A stretch of DNA of 64,000 bases from Rhynchopus euleeides (Eukaryota > Euglenozoa > Diplonemea > Diplonemida > Diplonemidae). A program made the translations under genes and the position numbers. This document shows positions 62,401 through 64,000 of this stretch, piece by piece (positions within the stretch are counted from its first letter, which is position 1; each line of letters starts with the position of its first letter). The notes below the pieces were generated by a model. That model made no database searches. It saw only the letters and a list, made by a program, of their open reading frames with translations, and had not been told where the DNA came from. The DNA lies in assembly GCA_963210315.1 (NCBI GenBank), contig OY723244.1, forward strand, positions 1,364,001 to 1,428,000, written 5' to 3'.

Positions 62401-64000
62401 AGATCGGCCCATGTCCGGCCCAGCACTGCCGAGATCGGCCCATAGCCGGCCCAGTACGTGCGAGATCGGCCCATAGCCGGCCCAGTACGGGCGAGATCGG
62501 CCCATAGCCGGCCCAGCACTGCCGAGATCGGCCCATGTCCGGCCCAGCACTGCCGAGATCGGCCCATAGCCGGCCCAGTACGGGCGAGATCGGCCCATGT
62601 CCGGCCCAGCACTGCCGAGATCGGCCCATAGCCGGCCCAGTACGGGCGAGATCGGCCCATAGCCGGCCCAGCACTGCCGAGATCGGCCCATGTCCGGCCC
62701 AGTACGGCCGAGATCGGCCCATAGCCGGCCCAGCACTGCCGAGATCGGCCCATGTCCGGCCCAGTACGGCCGAGATCGGCCCATAGCCGGCCCAGCACTG
62801 CCGAGATCGGCCCATAGCCGGCCCAGTACGGGCGAGATCGGCCCATGTCCGGCCCAGCACTGCCGAGATCGGCCCATGTCCGGCCCAGTACGTGCGAGAT
62901 CGGCCCATAGCCGGCCCAGCACTGCCGAGATCGGCCCATGTCCGGCCCAGCACTGCCGAGATCGGCCCATAGCCGGCCCAGTACGGGCGAGATCGGCCCA
63001 TAGCCGGCCCAGCACTGCCGAGATCGGCCCATGTCCGGCCCAGCACTGCCGAGATCGGCCCATAGCCGGCCCAGTACGGGCGAGATCGGCCCATGTCCGG
63101 CCCAGCACTGCCGAGATCGGCCCATAGCCGGCCCAGTACGGGCGAGATCGGCCCATAGCCGGCCCAGCACTGCCGAGATCGGCCCATGTCCGGCCCAGTA
63201 CGGCCGAGATCGGCCCATAGCCGGCCCAGCACTGCCGAGATCGGCCCATGTCCGGCCCAGTACGGCCGAGATCGGCCCGTAGCCGGCCCAGCACTGCCGA
63301 GATCGGCCCATAGCCGGCCCAGTACGGGCGAGATCGGCCCATAGCCGGCCCAGCACTGCCGAGATCGGCCCATGTCCGGCCCAGTACGTGCGAGATCGGC
63401 CCATGTCCGGCCCAGCACTGCCGAGATCGGCCCATAGCCGGCCCAGTACGGGCGAGATCGGCCCATAGCCGGCCCAGCACTGCCGAGATCGGCCCATGTC
63501 CGGCCCAGCACTGCCGAGATCGGCCCATAGCCGGCCCAGTACGGGCGAGATCGGCCCATGTCCGGCCCAGCACTGCCGAGATCGGCCCATGTCCGGCCCA
63601 GTACGTGCGAGATCGGCCCATGTCCGGCCCAGCACTGCCGAGATCGGCCCATAGCCGGCCCAGTACGGGCGAGATCGGCCCATAGCCGGCCCAGTACGGG
63701 CGAGATCGGCCCATAGCCGGCCCAGCACTGCCGAGATCGGCCCATGTCCGGCCCAGCACTGCCGAGATCGGCCCATAGCCGGCCCAGTACGGGCGAGATC
63801 GGCCCATAGCCGGCCCAGTACGGGCGAGATCGGCCCATAGCCGGCCCAGCACTGCCGAGATCGGCCCATAGCCGGCCCAGTACGTGCGAGATCGGCCCAT
63901 AGCCGGCCCAGTACGGGCGAGATCGGCCCATAGCCGGCCCAGCACTGCCGAGATCGGCCCATAGCCGGCCCAGTACGGGCGAGATCGGCCCATAGCCGGC
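59438..64000. repeat. 31-bp satellite array with higher-order repeats, continues past the window
   Basis: About 147 units of 31 bp: CCGGCCCAG, then one of TACGGGC, CACTGCC, TACGTGC or TACGGCC, then CGAGATCGGCCCAT(A/G)(G/T)C-like. Two sites vary in a nearly binary manner, so each unit is a combination of types. Rare variants recur at exact multiples of 31: GAGATAGG at 60635 and 62309 (1,674 bp, 54 units), and CCCGTAG at 60176, 61540 and 63276 (44 and 56 units apart). Because 31 is not a multiple of 3, all three minus-strand frames are open over the array. I regard these as non-coding. Confidence 0.97.

Noticed and set aside
59321..63993. Three minus-strand frames of more than 1,500 residues, plus many short plus-strand frames
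   Set aside because: They are readings of a 31-bp satellite. All three minus frames are open simply because the unit has no stop in any of them.
59438..64000. CRISPR-like regular repeat
   Set aside because: The units are contiguous without unique spacers and the context is eukaryotic.
1..64000. tRNA, rRNA, spliced-leader or telomere sequences
   Set aside because: I looked for cloverleaf B-box patterns, rRNA cores, the dinoflagellate spliced-leader core and TTTAGGG arrays and saw none I could support.

Overview
The window is nuclear DNA of a single-celled eukaryote. Three genes are split by GT-AG introns with GTATG-type donors. Gene families include an SNF1/CIPK-like kinase, EF-hand, F-box-like and WD40 proteins. 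There are poly(A)-tailed retrosequences, a non-LTR retroelement, many DNA transposons with terminal inverted repeats (TIRs), and a large satellite. The GC-rich genes, long C/G homopolymers and mix of families fit a free-living alga or protist (a chromerid-like alveolate is my guess, low confidence). No rRNA, tRNA, telomere or CRISPR was recognised.

Layout. 1-7.1 kb: repeats, one small lysine-rich gene broken by a repeat, several non-autonomous transposons and a 10-bp minisatellite. 8-9.9 kb: an intact hAT-like transposase. 12.6-17.1 kb: a non-LTR retroelement polyprotein (reverse transcriptase, restriction-like endonuclease, then two OTU plus zinc-finger modules, the first apparently catalytically dead). 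20.6-26.3 kb: two duplicated coiled-coil genes, one split by a poly(A) retroelement, the other fused to a WD40 fragment. 26.4-41.6 kb: gene-rich, with a WD40 fragment, an F-box-like/WD protein, a KOW/EF-hand protein with 3 exons, a 135-residue two-TM membrane protein with 4 exons, and an RS-rich protein. 42.5-50.8 kb: tandem array of ubiquitin-like/WD40 fusion genes, two apparently intact and the rest broken. 51.3-55 kb: three TIR transposons end to end, sharing TA dinucleotides. 55.5-56.8 kb: first exon of a protein kinase, with another TA-type transposon after its donor site. 58.7-64 kb: a 10-bp minisatellite, then at least 4.5 kb of a 31-bp satellite with higher-order structure that runs off the window.

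The host genes do not form an operon or obvious pathway. The recurring host theme is beta-propeller proteins combined with ubiquitin-system modules (F-box-like, ubiquitin-like). The recurring genome theme is layered transposition: elements inserted at each other's ends, MITE families with 3-bp or 9-bp target duplications, and segmental duplication that shuffles exons.
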